The notes beneath the pieces were generated by a model. That model did no database searches, was not told where the DNA came from, and saw only the letters and a list, made by a program, of their open reading frames with translations. Of a stretch of DNA of 64,000 bases, positions 16,124-26,085 are shown piece by piece; positions within the stretch are counted from its first letter, which is position 1; each line of letters starts with the position of its first letter. This DNA comes from an uncultured Spirochaetota bacterium (GTDB lineage: Bacteria > Spirochaetota > Brachyspiria > Brachyspirales > Brachyspiraceae). Both the position numbers and the translations under genes were made by a program. The stretch is from assembly GCA_944390575.1 (NCBI GenBank), contig CALXQJ010000011.1:1-64000 (forward strand), written 5' to 3'.

Positions 16124-18102
16124 TGTATTTAAAAGTAGTATTTAATCTACCTATAGATAAAATCTTAACTTATAAAAAACCAAATGAAATAAATGAAAGT
16201 TTAGTAGGATGTAGAGTTGTTGCCACTATTAAGGGGAAACCTAATAAGGGTATTGTGATAGAAGAAACTCAGATACTTGATGGTGATTATACTCCACTTC
16301 CTATAAAAACTCGAATTGATAATTTCCCTATATGTTCTGATAAGGAATTTCTATTAGCTAAATGGATGAGTAAGTATTATCACTGCTCATACGGTGAAGC
16401 TTTATTCGCATCTCTTCCTGTAGGAAATCCTTCTAAAAAAGAAAAAAAAATTAAGCCAATAGATACAAAACAAAAACCATATCTAAAATTAAATGATGAA
16501 CAAAGTCTTGCATTAAATAAGATTATAGAAAATATAGAAAGTAAAGAAAAAAAAACTTTTCTACTACATGGGGTAACTGGATCTGGTAAAACAGAAGTTT
16601 ATTTACAAGCTATAAAAAAAGTTGTAGACTTAGATAAACAAGCTATAATCATTCTACCTGAAATATCTCTAACTCCACAAACTATAAAAAAATTTGCTGA
16701 AAGATTTCAAGGAAAAATAGCTGTTATTCATAGCAAACTATCTCCAACTGCAAAATATAAATACTGGCAAATGATTAAAAATAATGAAATCAAAATTATA
16801 ATAGGAGCAAGAAGTGCAATATTCTCTCCAACTGTAAACTTAGGAATCATAGTAATAGATGAAGAACATGAAACAAGCTATAAATCTACAGATACTCCAA
16901 GATATCATACAAGACAAATAGCATTCTATAAAAAAGAAAAAGAAAATGCAACTCTACTACTCGGTAGTGCAACACCTGCTATAGAAACATATTATTATGC
17001 TAAAGAAACAAATATTATAGAATTATTAACTCTGAAAAAAAGAGCTACTTCTATAAATATGCCTGAAGTTAAGATATTAGATCTAAAAAAAGAAAAAAAA
17101 TCAAATATATTTAATATGATGACAGAAAAGCTTGTAGAAGAGATTAATAAAAAACTGGAAAATAAAGAACAGGTTATTTTGTTTCTAAATAGAAAAGGAT
17201 ATGCTCCTATTGTAAGCTGTTCGCATTGTTCTAAGGTATTAGAATGTCCAAATTGTTCTGTTTCTCTTACTTATCATAAGAATAAGAATACTGTTGTTTG
17301 TCATTACTGTGGGTATAGACAATTTCTTACTAAAACTTGTGAGGAGTGTAATATTGGTAATTTAGAGATTATTGGAAGTGGTACTGAGAAAGTTGAGGAG
17401 AATCTTAATATTCTTTTTCCAAATGCTAAAATAGAGAGAATAGATCAAGAGGTTGCAAATACTACTAAAAGTTATGAAAAAATTTTTAAGAGTTTTTCTG
17501 ATAGAGAGATAGATATTTTAGTTGGAACACAGATGATAGCTAAGGGATTAGACTTTCCAAATGTAACGCTTGTTGGAGTATTACTTGCAGATATGTCACT
17601 ACATATACAAGACTTTAGAAGTGCAGAGAGAACTTTTAATTTAATAACTCAAGTTGCTGGACGAAGTGGACGTGGTGAAAAAAAAGGTATTGTATATATT
17701 CAAACATATTCTCCAAATCATTTTAGTATAACCTGTGCACAAAATCATAATTATATAGATTTTTATAATATAGAAATAGAAAAAAGAAAAAGGTCAAACT
17801 ACCCTCCTTTCTCAAGACTTGTTAGAATTGTTGTAAGAGGAGAAGTAGAAAATAAGGTTCAAAGTGATATATCATTAATATCCGACTTACTTGCAAATAT
17901 TACTTTTGGTAAAGATGTAGAGATAGTGGGAACTGTACCATGTACTATAAGCAAATTAAATAAATACTATAGATGGAATATTCTAATAAAAGTTAAAAAT
18001 CATAATATACTAAATGATTTCTTTTATAAATTAAAAACAACATTTATGCCACAAAAAGGAAACTATATAGAAATAGATATAGATCCTATTAATATGATGT
18101 AA
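16123..18102 (+). CDS. priA: Primosomal replication restart helicase PriA
   Basis: A 659-residue PriA. An N-terminal 3'-DNA-binding domain leads into the helicase core, with Walker A GVTGSGKTEV (about residues 149-158), DEEH motif II (about 246) and a zinc region with CSHC, CPNC, CHYC and CEEC pairs between about 366 and 407. Motif V/VI follow (VGTQMIAKGLDFPNV; AGRSGRG). The protein reloads the replisome at stalled forks. The gene is translationally coupled to the dksA-like gene by a one-base overlap and is convergent with the next gene, with only 3 bases between. Confidence 0.97.
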   Translation: MYLKVVFNLPIDKILTYKKPNEINESLVGCRVVATIKGKPNKGIVIEETQILDGDYTPLPIKTRIDNFPICSDKEFLLAKWMSKYYHCSYGEALFASLPVGNPSKKEKKIKPIDTKQKPYLKLNDEQSLALNKIIENIESKEKKTFLLHGVTGSGKTEVYLQAIKKVVDLDKQAIIILPEISLTPQTIKKFAERFQGKIAVIHSKLSPTAKYKYWQMIKNNEIKIIIGARSAIFSPTVNLGIIVIDEEHETSYKSTDTPRYHTRQIAFYKKEKENATLLLGSATPAIETYYYAKETNIIELLTLKKRATSINMPEVKILDLKKEKKSNIFNMMTEKLVEEINKKLENKEQVILFLNRKGYAPIVSCSHCSKVLECPNCSVSLTYHKNKNTVVCHYCGYRQFLTKTCEECNIGNLEIIGSGTEKVEENLNILFPNAKIERIDQEVANTTKSYEKIFKSFSDREIDILVGTQMIAKGLDFPNVTLVGVLLADMSLHIQDFRSAERTFNLITQVAGRSGRGEKKGIVYIQTYSPNHFSITCAQNHNYIDFYNIEIEKRKRSNYPPFSRLVRIVVRGEVENKVQSDISLISDLLANITFGKDVEIVGTVPCTISKLNKYYRWNILIKVKNHNILNDFFYKLKTTFMPQKGNYIEIDIDPINMM

Positions 18103-18105
18103 AAA

Positions 18106-18714
18106 TTAAACATCAACATAAAATCTTAAAGCATTTTTTATTCTAGCCTTAAGCTCATTCTGTCCCACAGGTTTTTGTACATAATCACAAGCACCTTTTT
18201 CAAGACCATTAACTACATCATCTTCATTATAACGCTTTGTAATAATTATAATTAATGTGTTTTTTAACATTATTTCTTTTCTTATATCATCAAGTACAGA
18301 AAAATATTCATAATTATCTGATAAATTAATATCCATTAAAATAAGATCTGGAGATAATTTTTTTAATTCTGAAATAGGGTTTTGTAAATTTCTTATACAA
18401 GTTAAATTATAATCAGACTGCAACCATTCTATATAATTTTTTCTAGTTGCTTCTATAGGTTCTATTATTGCTATTTTATATTTTGATACTTTCCTTTTTA
18501 ATTTAGCTCTTTTATCTCTCTTATTAAAAGCTAAAAACAACTTTAAATCAGCATAGCGTATTTTATACCTTTTACCTGGAGTAGTATCTGCCTTAAGTCC
18601 ATAATACCTAATCCAATAATTAACTGTAGTTCTTGATACTCCAACTAACTTAGCTGCATCTATTGGAGAAAGTAAATCTTCATCATCATATATAATTTCT
18701 TCATTATTGCCCAT
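18106..18714 (-). CDS. HTH plus receiver-domain regulator
   Basis: A 202-residue protein in an unusual domain order. An N-terminal MerR/excisionase-type helix-turn-helix (SPIDAAKLVGVSRTTVNYWI, about residues 16-35, with a wing ending KRYKIRYADLK) is joined by a basic linker to a receiver domain (about 84-202). The presumed phospho-acceptor is Asp in LILMDINLSD, with Thr-Lys-Arg after beta 4 and the conserved Lys in VQKPVG. The acidic pocket reads IIEPIE, so one of the two usual acidic residues is missing and phosphorylation may be altered. No histidine kinase is adjacent. Confidence 0.75.
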   Translation of the reverse strand: MGNNEEIIYDDEDLLSPIDAAKLVGVSRTTVNYWIRYYGLKADTTPGKRYKIRYADLKLFLAFNKRDKRAKLKRKVSKYKIAIIEPIEATRKNYIEWLQSDYNLTCIRNLQNPISELKKLSPDLILMDINLSDNYEYFSVLDDIRKEIMLKNTLIIIITKRYNEDDVVNGLEKGACDYVQKPVGQNELKARIKNALRFYVDV

Positions 18715-18855
18715 ATAATACCCATATAAAAAATAATAAAGAAAGATAATTCATAATCATAATTTTGTCAAATATAAAGCTATAAACTAATGTTGATTTT
18801 TTAATAATTAAAATATATTATAAACTTATATATATTTTTTAAAGGATAAGCAAAT

Positions 18856-19920
18856 ATGAAAATATCTGTTCTAATAATGGCTGGGGGTATAGGAGAGAGA
18901 CTTTGGCCTTTAAGTCGTGAAGAAAAACCTAAACAGTTTTTAACTATATATGATAATAAATCTCTAATAGAACAGACTATAGATAGAGCAAAACAAATCA
19001 CTTCTCTTGAAAATATATTTATCATAACTGGAAATAGATATAAAAGTACATTCAAAAAATATATGCCAGATTTTCAAAATATAATATATGAGCCTATAGG
19101 TAGAGATACTACAGCAGCTATTGCACTTGGTGTGTATTATATTAAAGAAAAAGTTGGAGACTCTATAGTAGTAATAGTACCTGCAGATCCTATTATAAAA
19201 GAAAACAAATTATTTATAGACTCTATAAAAGAAGCCATTGAAAGAACAAAAGAAACAAAAAATATTAGTATTATAGGTATAAAACCAACTCGTGCTGAAA
19301 CTGGATATGGATATATAAAACTTAAAGATATTATAAAATATAATTCATATAATGTAGATAGATTTGTAGAAAAACCTAATTTAGAAAAAGCTAAAGAATA
19401 CTTGAAAGATTCTAATTATCTTTGGAATAGTGGTATGTTTATTTGGGATACTGATAGTATTTTAAAAAAAATAAAAACACTTGCAAATGATACATATAAT
19501 AAAGTTGTAGAAACTTATAAGAATATTAATGATGAAAATAAGGCTTTAGAGATATTTTCTACTATAGAAAAAAAGTCTTTTGACTTTAGTATAATGGAAA
19601 AACTGAATGATATTATTTGTATAAAATCAAACTTTTTCTGGGATGATTTAGGAGCTTTCTCTGCTTTATATAGAATATATGAAAAAGATGAAAATCAAAA
19701 TGTTACTATAGGAGATGTTTTTGTCAAAGACTCTAATAATAATATAATAATAAGTGATGATGATACATTTATGGCTATTAGTGGAGTAGAAAACCTAACT
19801 ATAGTAAAATCAAAAGATGTTCTTTTAATATATTCTAATAATGAAGATAATAGAATAAAAGATATATTAAAAGATATTAAAGAAAAAGAAGAATTAAAAG
19901 ATAAAAGAAAATATATATAG
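18856..19920 (+). CDS. manC: Mannose-1-phosphate guanylyltransferase
   Basis: A 354-residue nucleotidyltransferase that makes GDP-mannose from mannose 1-phosphate and GTP. The signature MAGGIGERLWPLSREEKPKQF (broken here as MAGGIGERLWPLSR then KPKQF) is at residues 9-29. IYEPIGRDTTAAIALG lies near 76, VPADPII near 111, and FVEKPN near 172, with WNSGMF following. It lacks the C-terminal isomerase domain of bifunctional ManC proteins. GDP-mannose would feed surface glycan synthesis, consistent with the glycosyltransferases that follow. An AAGGA binding site precedes the ATG. Confidence 0.93.
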   Translation: MKISVLIMAGGIGERLWPLSREEKPKQFLTIYDNKSLIEQTIDRAKQITSLENIFIITGNRYKSTFKKYMPDFQNIIYEPIGRDTTAAIALGVYYIKEKVGDSIVVIVPADPIIKENKLFIDSIKEAIERTKETKNISIIGIKPTRAETGYGYIKLKDIIKYNSYNVDRFVEKPNLEKAKEYLKDSNYLWNSGMFIWDTDSILKKIKTLANDTYNKVVETYKNINDENKALEIFSTIEKKSFDFSIMEKLNDIICIKSNFFWDDLGAFSALYRIYEKDENQNVTIGDVFVKDSNNNIIISDDDTFMAISGVENLTIVKSKDVLLIYSNNEDNRIKDILKDIKEKEELKDKRKYI

Positions 19921-20742
19921 TTATTTTTTATTAAACTTATAAATAGCATCATTATATAATTTATCTCTAGCCTCTTTTATTTTCTTTTTTCTATCTTCAT
20001 CTATTTTTATACTATTACTGTTTTTGATTAATTCTCCATTAATTAATACATTTTTAAAATCTATTTTTTTATTATAAATAAAATCTTCTGGTATAGTTTT
20101 TCCCTTAAACTCTACATTTTCAAATTGTAGCTTCTTAAAGAAGTATACATTACGAAAATCTACATCACCTTCTACTACAATATTTTGGAATATAGAATCA
20201 TCTCTAAATACAACATTTAAAAAACTCAAATTTCTTTTAAAATGAATATGATTAAAACTAAGCTTTGATAATATTTCACTATTAGAAAAATTAACGTCTG
20301 ATTCTATTTTTATATTATCAAAATCTAAATTAAAAAAATTAGAAAGAGACATATTAAAATCTAAACTAATATTTGAATTCTTTAATATAATATCTTTATG
20401 TATATTAGAAAGTGTTATAAAAAAACCAGAATCAAATTTTGAATTTGTAAAGTCTAGAGAAGATTTTAAGTCTATATTTCTTATTTGAAAAGGACCTGCA
20501 AAAAAAGAATTGGTAAAGTTTATATCAACCCAATCTTCTATTTTTAACCCCTCAAAACTAAAGCCATCATAACTAATAATATGAGAGAAATTATACATTC
20601 CTCTATAAATATCATCTCTAATAATTTTTCTAAATAAATTTGATGGCTTATTTTTATTATCATAATGAATAATACAATACCCATCTCTATATTCTTCTCT
20701 ATCACATTTCTTTGTATTAGTAATACTTTGTTTGCAATACAT
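19921..20742 (-). CDS. Pentapeptide-repeat-like protein with N-terminal Cys/His cluster
   Basis: A 273-residue protein. The N-terminus has C3, C13, C23 and H26 (around DGYCIIHY), a likely small zinc site. From about residue 55 there is a quadrilateral-helix pattern of imperfect five-residue repeats with F or L at the centre: FSFEGLKIEDW, INFTNSFFAG, LDFTNSKFDS, VNFSNSEI, VDFRNVYF and LQFENVEF. Such repeats form right-handed beta helices; functions vary and none can be assigned here. It starts two bases after the UPF0164 gene, so the two are likely co-translated. It is directly abutting and convergent with manC. Confidence 0.7.
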   Translation of the reverse strand: MYCKQSITNTKKCDREEYRDGYCIIHYDNKNKPSNLFRKIIRDDIYRGMYNFSHIISYDGFSFEGLKIEDWVDINFTNSFFAGPFQIRNIDLKSSLDFTNSKFDSGFFITLSNIHKDIILKNSNISLDFNMSLSNFFNLDFDNIKIESDVNFSNSEILSKLSFNHIHFKRNLSFLNVVFRDDSIFQNIVVEGDVDFRNVYFFKKLQFENVEFKGKTIPEDFIYNKKIDFKNVLINGELIKNSNSIKIDEDRKKKIKEARDKLYNDAIYKFNKK

Positions 20743-20744
20743 AA

Positions 20745-21731
20745 TTAAAACATAAATCCTAAAGAAAAATTATGTGAAATATTATTCTTACTAAAGGAAT
20801 CAAAAACAATAGCATAATCTATTCTAAATAGATTAATATATACTCCAAGTCCAAGAGATACTCCTTCAGTACCAACACCAAATCTTGCTAATATACCACT
20901 TGGTAGAAGTGTTGATCTTCTCTTATTTCTTTTAGTTTGTATATCTAAAGCACTTTCTGGCAAATCATCATTAAATGCATAATTATCAGTAATGCCTAAT
21001 TTATTAAAATCCAAAATCATTGCCTCTACTCCAATAGAAGCATTATGACTAATAGAAGGAACACTGATATAATACTGAGCGGTTATACTAATACTACCAT
21101 CTTCTTTAGTGTATGCTATAGATGATATAATATCAGTATCTATAAGTGAAAAAGTATTATCATAAAAACCAAAATTTCTAATACCAAAACCTATTTTTAC
21201 AGCAGGAGTAAATATACTTTGCATATAAGATAAATCTAAAAAAGCTCCAACTTTAGTAGTAGTATCTAAATTGTTAACAACCGTTTTTATATTAACCCCT
21301 ATACTAGAATCATTAACAATAGAATAAGCAAAACCTAAATTAATTAAATAGTTACCATAAAAAGAATCTTTATTCTTATTACCTATACCATCATAAATAT
21401 TTACTTTATCTAATTCTAAAGCAAAACCAACTCCAAGAGCAAAATCATTATTAATATGTGCATAAGATGTATTAAGAATATATTCATTTTCAAAATTATA
21501 AGGAAGCGTATAATTAAAATTAACACTATCTCTTATAACATTCATAAGAGATGCACTATTTACAAATAATGCAGATGAGTCATTACCTATTAAAAAAGAG
21601 GAACGCATTAATGATATGTCTCTAGTACTTGTAGTATTTAATATAGAAATAGAGTGTTTTGAACTTATCTCTGCTAATACTGTAGTATATAAATAACATA
21701 AAATAAAAAAGTATAATACTATTCTTCTCAT
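20745..21731 (-). CDS. UPF0164/PorV-like outer-membrane protein
   Basis: A 328-residue protein with a signal peptide (MRRIVLYFFILCYLYTTVLA, cleaved before EIS). The mature part resembles spirochaete UPF0164 and PorV-type barrels, with RSSFLIGNDSSALFVNSASL at the N-terminus, alternating strands such as YAHINNDFALGVGFALEL, and a terminal NISHNFSLGFMF strand. I chose ATG 21731 because it starts the leader and has AAGAG upstream; an earlier in-frame ATG at 21776 has neither. These proteins are outer-membrane fatty-acid-transporter-like barrels of unknown cargo. Confidence 0.72.
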   Translation of the reverse strand: MRRIVLYFFILCYLYTTVLAEISSKHSISILNTTSTRDISLMRSSFLIGNDSSALFVNSASLMNVIRDSVNFNYTLPYNFENEYILNTSYAHINNDFALGVGFALELDKVNIYDGIGNKNKDSFYGNYLINLGFAYSIVNDSSIGVNIKTVVNNLDTTTKVGAFLDLSYMQSIFTPAVKIGFGIRNFGFYDNTFSLIDTDIISSIAYTKEDGSISITAQYYISVPSISHNASIGVEAMILDFNKLGITDNYAFNDDLPESALDIQTKRNKRRSTLLPSGILARFGVGTEGVSLGLGVYINLFRIDYAIVFDSFSKNNISHNFSLGFMF

Positions 21732-21852
21732 TGTTTTACTCTTATTAATATAAGAAATTATTATAACATATAACATAAATATGTTAATATTGTTTTTTAG
21801 TGTAAAATATGATAATCTAATTATCTATTTTTGACTAAGGGTTATAAACTAT

Positions 21853-22878
21853 ATGAGAATTGATATTTGTTTAGCTTCTAATGATAATTATGCAAAATAT
21901 ATGGCTACAACAATAGCTTCTATACTTTCAAACTCTAAGGAAGATGAAGAGATTTATTTTCATATAATATCTGAAAATATTAGTGATGATAGTAAACAAA
22001 AAATTTTATCTCTAAAAAAAATAAAAGAATTTAATATTAATTTTATTGAACCAAAACAAGAAATATTTCAATATATATCAAAATATAAAATGAAAGCATA
22101 TTCTACTTGGTTTAGATTATCAATTCCATCTTTAATTCCAAATGTAGAAAAAATAGTATATTTAGATTCTGATATGATTATAAATAATAGTTTAAGAGAA
22201 TTATTTTTAGATAATGATTTGGATAATTATTATGCATTTGTAGTAGAAGATGTGATGGACAAAATAGATTTAGTAAAAGAAGGTATTAACTTTAAAAAAG
22301 AAGATAAATATTTTAATGCTGGATTTTTAATGATTAATAATAAATTGTGGAAAGAGGAAAATCTTGAATATAAATTTTATGATACTATAGATAAAATGAG
22401 TCTACTTTCTTTTAAAGATCAAGATATATTAAATTATTGCTTGAAAGATAGAGTTAAATTTATAGATAAAAAATGGAATTTTTTAGAAAGTAAATCTTGT
22501 TATAAGAAAAATAAACCAGATATTAATAATCTTAATATACTACATTTTGTAGGAAAACCTTGGAAAGAAAAAGGTAATATTGGTTTTTTTACAAATGAAT
22601 TTTGGAAATATTATCAATTAACTCCATGGTTCTTAGAGCGTCCTATAGATGCTATTGAAACTATATTATATCAAAGATTATCAGACTATGAAAATACAAA
22701 ACTTAAAATAAATGATATTAAATTCTTTGGTATATATCATAATAGAAATACTCTGCAAATAGTATTGTTTTTTATTAAAATTACTATAGAAATGAATTTT
22801 GAAAATGTAAATAAAATAGCATGGTTCATACCCATAAAGAAGTATAGAGAAGCTTTTAAAAGGGCTTTTAATGTTTAG
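21853..22878 (+). CDS. Glycosyltransferase family 8 protein
   Basis: A 341-residue GT8-type enzyme. It starts with MRIDICLASNDNYAKYMATT, has the metal and nucleotide-sugar DxD in IVYLDSDMII (about residues 100-109) and the later NAGFLMINNKLW and DQDILNYCL motifs. The sugar donor cannot be read, but UDP-glucose or UDP-galactose is typical. It has no signal peptide and acts at the cytoplasmic face, probably on a lipid-linked surface glycan. It is 20 bases upstream of a close paralogue, and both end with a similar tail (AWFIPIKKYREAF). Confidence 0.87.
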   Translation: MRIDICLASNDNYAKYMATTIASILSNSKEDEEIYFHIISENISDDSKQKILSLKKIKEFNINFIEPKQEIFQYISKYKMKAYSTWFRLSIPSLIPNVEKIVYLDSDMIINNSLRELFLDNDLDNYYAFVVEDVMDKIDLVKEGINFKKEDKYFNAGFLMINNKLWKEENLEYKFYDTIDKMSLLSFKDQDILNYCLKDRVKFIDKKWNFLESKSCYKKNKPDINNLNILHFVGKPWKEKGNIGFFTNEFWKYYQLTPWFLERPIDAIETILYQRLSDYENTKLKINDIKFFGIYHNRNTLQIVLFFIKITIEMNFENVNKIAWFIPIKKYREAFKRAFNV

Positions 22879-22898
22879 GAACTAAAAGGAAATATTAT

Positions 22899-23891
22899 AT
22901 GAAATTGGATATTTGTTTTTCTTCAGATAATAGTTATTCTAAATATATGGCTACGACAATAGCTTCTATACTTTCAAACTCTAAAGAAGATGAAGAGCTT
23001 TATTTTCATATTTTAGACTGTGGTATAACAGAAGAAAATAAAAATAGAATATACGAATTAAAAAGTATAAAACAATTTAATATTATTTTTTATAATACAA
23101 ATGAAAATAAATATAATTTACCACATTACTTAAGACTTAACATAGCATCTATAATAAAAGATATAGATAGAGTATTGTATTTAGACTGTGATACAATTGT
23201 ATTAAATAGCTTAGCAGAAATATTTAGTATAGATATTAACAACTATTATGCTATTGTTTGTGAAGATGTTTATCTTAATAGAATTTTTAAATTTAAAGAA
23301 ATGCATGGACTAAATAAAGATGAAATATATTTTAATTCTGGTGTTATGATGATTAATCTAAAATTATGGAGAGAAAATAATTTAGAAGAAATATTTTATA
23401 ATGATTATTTAAAGTTTGGAAATACGGGTCATGCAGATCAAGATATTTTAAATAGAATAATCAAAAATCATATAAAAGTTATAGATTCTAAATGGAATTT
23501 TTTATCACACAAAAAAGTATATAATGAACCTCTAAAAGAAATTAATATTATACACTATGCAGCTGCAAAACCTTGGAAAAAAGATGTATCTAATGTATTT
23601 TTTGTAGAAGAATTTTGGAAATATTATCAATATACTCCTTGGTATAAAATAAATTCACTAGAAACAATAAATACAATAATAGAACAGAAATTTCATGACT
23701 ACGAGCAAATAAAATTAAATATAAATAGAATAAGATTTTTAGGAATCTATAAAAATAAAGATAAAATTGAAATTGTTATTTTCTTTATTAAGATTACTAT
23801 AGAATTAAATTTAGATAATATAAATCGTATGGCTTGGTGGATACCTATAAAAAAAGTTAGAGATAATCTTAGAAAAAGTATTTTACAATAG
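22899..23891 (+). CDS. Glycosyltransferase family 8 protein (paralogue)
   Basis: A 330-residue GT8 enzyme strongly similar to its upstream neighbour. It shares KYMATTIASILSNSKEDEE near the N-terminus, DxD in VLYLDCDTIV, NSGVMMINLKLW, HADQDILN, and a C-terminal module (RFLGIYKNKDKIEIV, WWIPIKKVRDNLRK). The middle, about residues 55-75, is shorter and divergent, suggesting a different acceptor or donor. It probably arose by tandem duplication and belongs to the same transcript. Confidence 0.87.
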   Translation: MKLDICFSSDNSYSKYMATTIASILSNSKEDEELYFHILDCGITEENKNRIYELKSIKQFNIIFYNTNENKYNLPHYLRLNIASIIKDIDRVLYLDCDTIVLNSLAEIFSIDINNYYAIVCEDVYLNRIFKFKEMHGLNKDEIYFNSGVMMINLKLWRENNLEEIFYNDYLKFGNTGHADQDILNRIIKNHIKVIDSKWNFLSHKKVYNEPLKEINIIHYAAAKPWKKDVSNVFFVEEFWKYYQYTPWYKINSLETINTIIEQKFHDYEQIKLNINRIRFLGIYKNKDKIEIVIFFIKITIELNLDNINRMAWWIPIKKVRDNLRKSILQ

Positions 23892-23918
23892 TACACAGTA
23901 TATAAAAATCATTAATCC

Positions 23919-24991
23919 CTAAGGTATTAAATTCTTTTTACGTAAAATTTTTAATATAAAAGGTGGAAATATTTTTCTTATAGAATTATGTAGATAAAAA
24001 AAGTAGTAACAAAACAAATTATAATTTCTTTTTTTTATTATTTTTAAATAAAGTGTTTTTAAATAAAAATTAGAATATTGTAACTCTTTTTTATTTAAAT
24101 TAATTTTAATAAAAAAATCTATAACTATATTATATTTGTCTTTAATAGTATCTATAGTATAAGTGTTATAAATAGTATTAAATAATATATACATATTTAA
24201 ATCGAAAATAGAGCTTACAATTTTTATATTTTTTCGATTAATATTTTTTATAGATTGGTTAAATATCTCTATAGCATTTCCTATATAATCATTATCTACT
24301 ATATGAACACTATAGTCATTACGTTGATAACAATGATATACTGCACTATTATTAAAAGATATTTTAGGATATGAGTCATACAGTTAATAAGAAAAACTAA
24401 ATCTTCACCATTTCTAATATTACTATGAACTATATTATTTTGTAATATATATTCTCTTCTAAATATTTTACTCCAAACAGATGTTGCCATAGAATATTTT
24501 GTATCTTTATAATAATTTAAAGAATCTATTAACTCTTCACATGACAAATTCAAAATACCTTCATTTTTATAATCTAACTTATTTTGCAAATTAGATTTTC
24601 TATTATAATTTTTATCATAAGTCTCTATATTCTCTGTCTTAGTAATATCAGATGAATACTTTATAGCAGTATGATAAAGATTAAAATAATAATCTATATC
24701 TATATAATCATCAGAATCTAAAAAACCTATATATTCCCCTCTAGCTATTTTTACGCCAAGATCTCTATTATACCCAATACCCATATTATGAGTATTTTCT
24801 ACTAAAATTATTCTACTATCATTTTTTTTATACTTATTAATAATTTCAACACTATTATCTATACTTTTATCATCTATACAAATTATCTCTATTTCATTTA
24901 AAGTCTGAGATAAAACACTACTCAAGCACTTATCTAAATATTGAGATGTATTATATACAAGTATAATAACACTAACTTTTATATTAGACAT
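23919..24991 (-). pseudogene. Frameshifted glycosyltransferase family 2 gene
   Basis: The N-terminal frame (24991 to about 24383) encodes a GT2 domain: KVSVIILVYNTSQYLDKCL, IICIDDKSIDNS, ENTHNMGIGYNRD and GFLDSDDYID. The frame then runs into IVFI and a stop at 24299. Moving by one base after NGEDLVFLIN restores a long frame (YDSYPKISFNNSAVYHCY and onward) that stays open to the stop at 23919. The pieces fit one deleted base, or two inserted, at about 24383-24300, giving an intact ancestor of about 357 residues. It may be a real pseudogene or a sequence error. No long homopolymer marks the site. Confidence 0.8.
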
Positions 24992-25022
24992 ATATATAAT
25001 TCTCCAAAAATAACTGCTAAAT

Positions 25023-25943
25023 TTATCTACCTGAAAGACCTATATATCTTAATAAAATAGCCCTTAATTTATTTCTCAATTTAGTAGAAGGGATAAACCA
25101 CATTATCTTAAATATTAATTTTCTTTTTTTTTCTATATCATTAAAAGATTCACTTCCTCCACACTCTACCCATTGATAATGATTATCCCACCAATTCTTA
25201 TTATAAAGTCCTCTCCAAAATTTATTAGAACCTATAGAATGTAAAATAAATGCATCTTTATTACAATCAGATGAAGGTATACAATTATATCTTTGATCTA
25301 ATTTATTTACCTTAATATTAAAATAATTTAAAGCTATACTAATAGTATCTTCATCATTAAGTTTATATTTTATACAAAAATTATAAAGCCAGTTTTTTAA
25401 TTCTTTATAACAATATAAAGTATCATTTATTAAATATATACCAGCTTGTATTTCATTAGCTTGTAAATTAAACCCTTCTTTTTCTAACTCTGATATAGTA
25501 TTTTTATCAACATTATGAATAATTTTATCCATAATTTTTATATGCTCGCCATAATAACAAATACTAAAATCTTCTTTAAGATTAAGTAAATGAGAAATAT
25601 CTTTTTGAATGATAATATCCGTATCTACATAAAATATCTTTTCATAGCTATCTAATAAATCAAAACTTTCAAATCTAGCATATGTAAATAAGCTATAATA
25701 ACTTATAGCATCAAAACCTTTATTTTTTAAAGGAGAATCATATATATTAATAATAATATTAGGAAAGATAGTTTTTAATGCTTTTTCATCTTGATTTAAA
25801 AGTTTATCTGTATAAAATATAACATCATATTCATTATTATCTAAACTATGAAATAAGTATTTCTTAGCACCAATAATAACATTTCCAACAGCAAAAGCTT
25901 CATTACCTGTAGAGCATAAAAGTAAAGCAAATTTTTTTTTCAT
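25023..25943 (-). CDS. GT8-like glycosyltransferase
   Basis: A 306-residue protein. It opens KKKFALLLCSTGNEAFAVGN and has a DxD in KIFYVDTDIIIQKDIS (about residues 102-117), then QAGIYLINDTLY and the late HSIGSNKFWRGL, a layout close to GT8 enzymes. The C-terminus (MWFIPSTKLRNKLRAILL) resembles the tails of the two GT8 proteins on the plus strand, perhaps a shared membrane or partner contact. It is transcribed with the frameshifted GT2 gene, 31 bases apart. Donor and acceptor are unknown. Confidence 0.78.
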   Translation of the reverse strand: MKKKFALLLCSTGNEAFAVGNVIIGAKKYLFHSLDNNEYDVIFYTDKLLNQDEKALKTIFPNIIINIYDSPLKNKGFDAISYYSLFTYARFESFDLLDSYEKIFYVDTDIIIQKDISHLLNLKEDFSICYYGEHIKIMDKIIHNVDKNTISELEKEGFNLQANEIQAGIYLINDTLYCYKELKNWLYNFCIKYKLNDEDTISIALNYFNIKVNKLDQRYNCIPSSDCNKDAFILHSIGSNKFWRGLYNKNWWDNHYQWVECGGSESFNDIEKKRKLIFKIMWFIPSTKLRNKLRAILLRYIGLSGR

Positions 25944-26014
25944 AATTAATATAATACAACCATAAATATATAAAAATAATACTAATTATATAACATAATA
26001 ATATAAAAATAAAT

Positions 26015-26042
26015 TTGATTATTAAAAAAAATAATATATACT
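26015..26042 (+). promoter_or_regulatory. Probable promoter for galT
   Basis: TTGATT (26015-26020), 16 bases, TATACT (26037-26042), followed by a 43-base leader with GGAG before the galT ATG. Confidence 0.55.
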
Positions 26043-26085
26043 ACAATGTATATTATTCATTATTAGTAAAAATGGAGTAAATATT

